DNA of 64,000 nt. Source: DASPSM01 sp036008465. GTDB taxonomy: Bacteria; Planctomycetota; Planctomycetia; Planctomycetales; Planctomycetaceae. The notes beneath the pieces were generated by a model, which saw nothing but the letters and a program-made list of their open reading frames with translations, was not told the DNA's origin and searched no databases. Made by a program: the position numbers and the translations under genes. Below, in pieces: positions 63,781-64,000 of the stretch; position 1 is the first letter of the stretch; each line of letters opens with the position of its first letter. The DNA lies in assembly GCA_036008465.1 (NCBI GenBank), contig DASYNP010000075.1:10105-74104 (forward strand). Reading direction: 5' to 3'.

Positions 63781-63804
63781 GACTCGACTGAGCTCGCCGA
63801 AGTC
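63781..63804 (+). repeat. 24-nt recurring insert, copy 4
   Basis: It starts GACTCGACTGAGCTC and ends GAAGTC. It splits a CCCTCACCC...CGGCCCTCTCCC element whose arms CCCTCTCCC and GGGAGAGGG follow it. It sits about 190 bp before the IS110-like start codon. Confidence 0.75.
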
Positions 63805-63856
63805 CGGCCCTCTCCCATCCGAAACGGACGGGAGAGGGAGAAAGAGCGGGACGAGA

Positions 63857-63971
63857 CACGATTTGTAGGGTGACACTATGAGAAGGAGACCGCGCCGCTC
63901 CTGACAGTCCTTGATGCGTGGTAAACCAGTGGTGTGTTCAAAACCGTTGGTTTCCACAAAAGGAGCTTGTC
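63857..63971 (+). ncRNA. Candidate bridge RNA in the leader of an IS110-like element
   Basis: The 115 bases before the transposase ATG can fold into GTGG-T-AAACCA-GT-GG...CC-GT-TGGTTT-CCAC (63919-63957), a long stem with symmetric internal loops. A smaller AGGAG-ACCGCGCCG-CTCCT hairpin lies before it. IS110-group elements are known to encode a bridge RNA in the non-coding end upstream of the recombinase. Ends are not defined by eye. Confidence 0.35.
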
Positions 63972-64000
63972 ATGAAGTATGTCGGCGTCGATCTCCACAA
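63972..64000 (+). CDS. IS110-like transposase, 5' end only
   Basis: Only the first ten codons fall in the window: MKYVGVDLH and an incomplete lysine-like codon. This is the typical start of IS110/IS1111-family (DEDD) recombinases, where the Asp of GVDLH is the first catalytic residue. AAAGGAG lies seven bases upstream of the ATG. The rest continues beyond position 64000, so integrity and subfamily cannot be judged. Confidence 0.7.

Larger units (their letters stand above)
62233..63971. other. 1.7-kb gene-free region rich in hairpins and repeats
   Basis: No open frame in this stretch is protein-like; long minus-strand frames at 62955-63818 are Ser/Pro/Arg-rich artefacts of a tandem array. It holds, in order: a hairpin at 62328, a compound inverted repeat at 62452, a hairpin at 62785, a cluster of loop-similar hairpins at 63066-63636, a 19-bp tandem array at 63327, a repeat at 63771, and the leader of an IS110-like gene. 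Confidence 0.7.

Noticed and set aside
62955..63818. 287-codon minus-strand open frame
   Set aside because: It is Ser/Pro/Arg-rich because it runs across the tandem array and hairpins, has no start signal and no domain.

Overview
The window reads as a chromosomal segment of a GC-rich planctomycete, probably of the Pirellulales type. The inference rests on several lineage-typical proteins seen together: a cytochrome c/WD40 protein followed by a DUF1549/DUF1553 protein, a LEPR-XLL-type N-terminus on a protein of putative Ig repeats, a sigma factor fused to a Ser/Thr kinase, a GYF_2-TPR membrane protein, several PQQ-type beta-propeller proteins, and intergenic DNA crowded with inverted-repeat elements. 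I see no rRNA or tRNA gene and no CRISPR array.

Layout. 1-6.3 kb: the end of a large unknown protein, an ArsR/VOC pair with a palindromic operator, a retropepsin-like secreted protein, a PQQ/EF-hand protein, a YdeI-like protein and prephenate dehydrogenase (tyrA). 6.4-14.2 kb: a MITE-like repeat, a PurS-PurL fusion, an SDR, a Tat-exported Gfo/Idh/MocA oxidoreductase and a PYROXD2-like flavoprotein. 14.3-18.4 kb, minus strand: a minimal Tad/Flp export operon (cpaB-cpaF-tadB-tadC) whose tadC looks truncated at a repeat. 18.6-24.7 kb: a DUF433/DUF5615 toxin-antitoxin pair, a 990-aa secreted LamG/PPC protein, a Cys/Gly-rich secreted protein and a DUF1569 protein. 24.9-29 kb: a STAS protein overlapping a B12/radical-SAM gene, a membrane PQQ protein and a second, inverted copy of the MITE-like element.

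29.4-38.4 kb: two paralogous small secreted proteins, each with its own terminator, a GNAT acetyltransferase, a glycogen-debranching enzyme, an aldo/keto reductase, a helical-repeat protein, a thioredoxin-TPR protein and an FHA protein. 38.9-45 kb: pyruvate phosphate dikinase, an M50 protease with TPRs and a Ser/Thr kinase. 45-49.1 kb: the cytochrome c/WD40 and DUF1549/DUF1553 pair. 49.2-54 kb: an acyltransferase-like membrane protein, a cupin, an aldo/keto reductase, a DUF3500 protein and cyanase. 54.3-62.2 kb: the 13-repeat Ig protein, a TetR remnant, the GYF_2-TPR protein, the sigma-kinase fusion and a 7Fe ferredoxin.

The last 1.7 kb (62.2-64.0 kb) has no convincing gene before its end. 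It holds a cluster of hairpins with diverged stems but similar apical loops, arranged around a 19-bp tandem array, and then the start of an IS110-like transposase whose leader folds into a bridge-RNA-like hairpin. With a recurring 24-nt insert found inside unrelated repeats, this is the most unusual part of the window.

Most of the genes are housekeeping or exported-protein genes standing alone. The clear functional groups are the Tad operon, the kinase/M50 pair, the cytochrome/DUF1549 pair, the STAS/radical-SAM overlap and the toxin-antitoxin pair.
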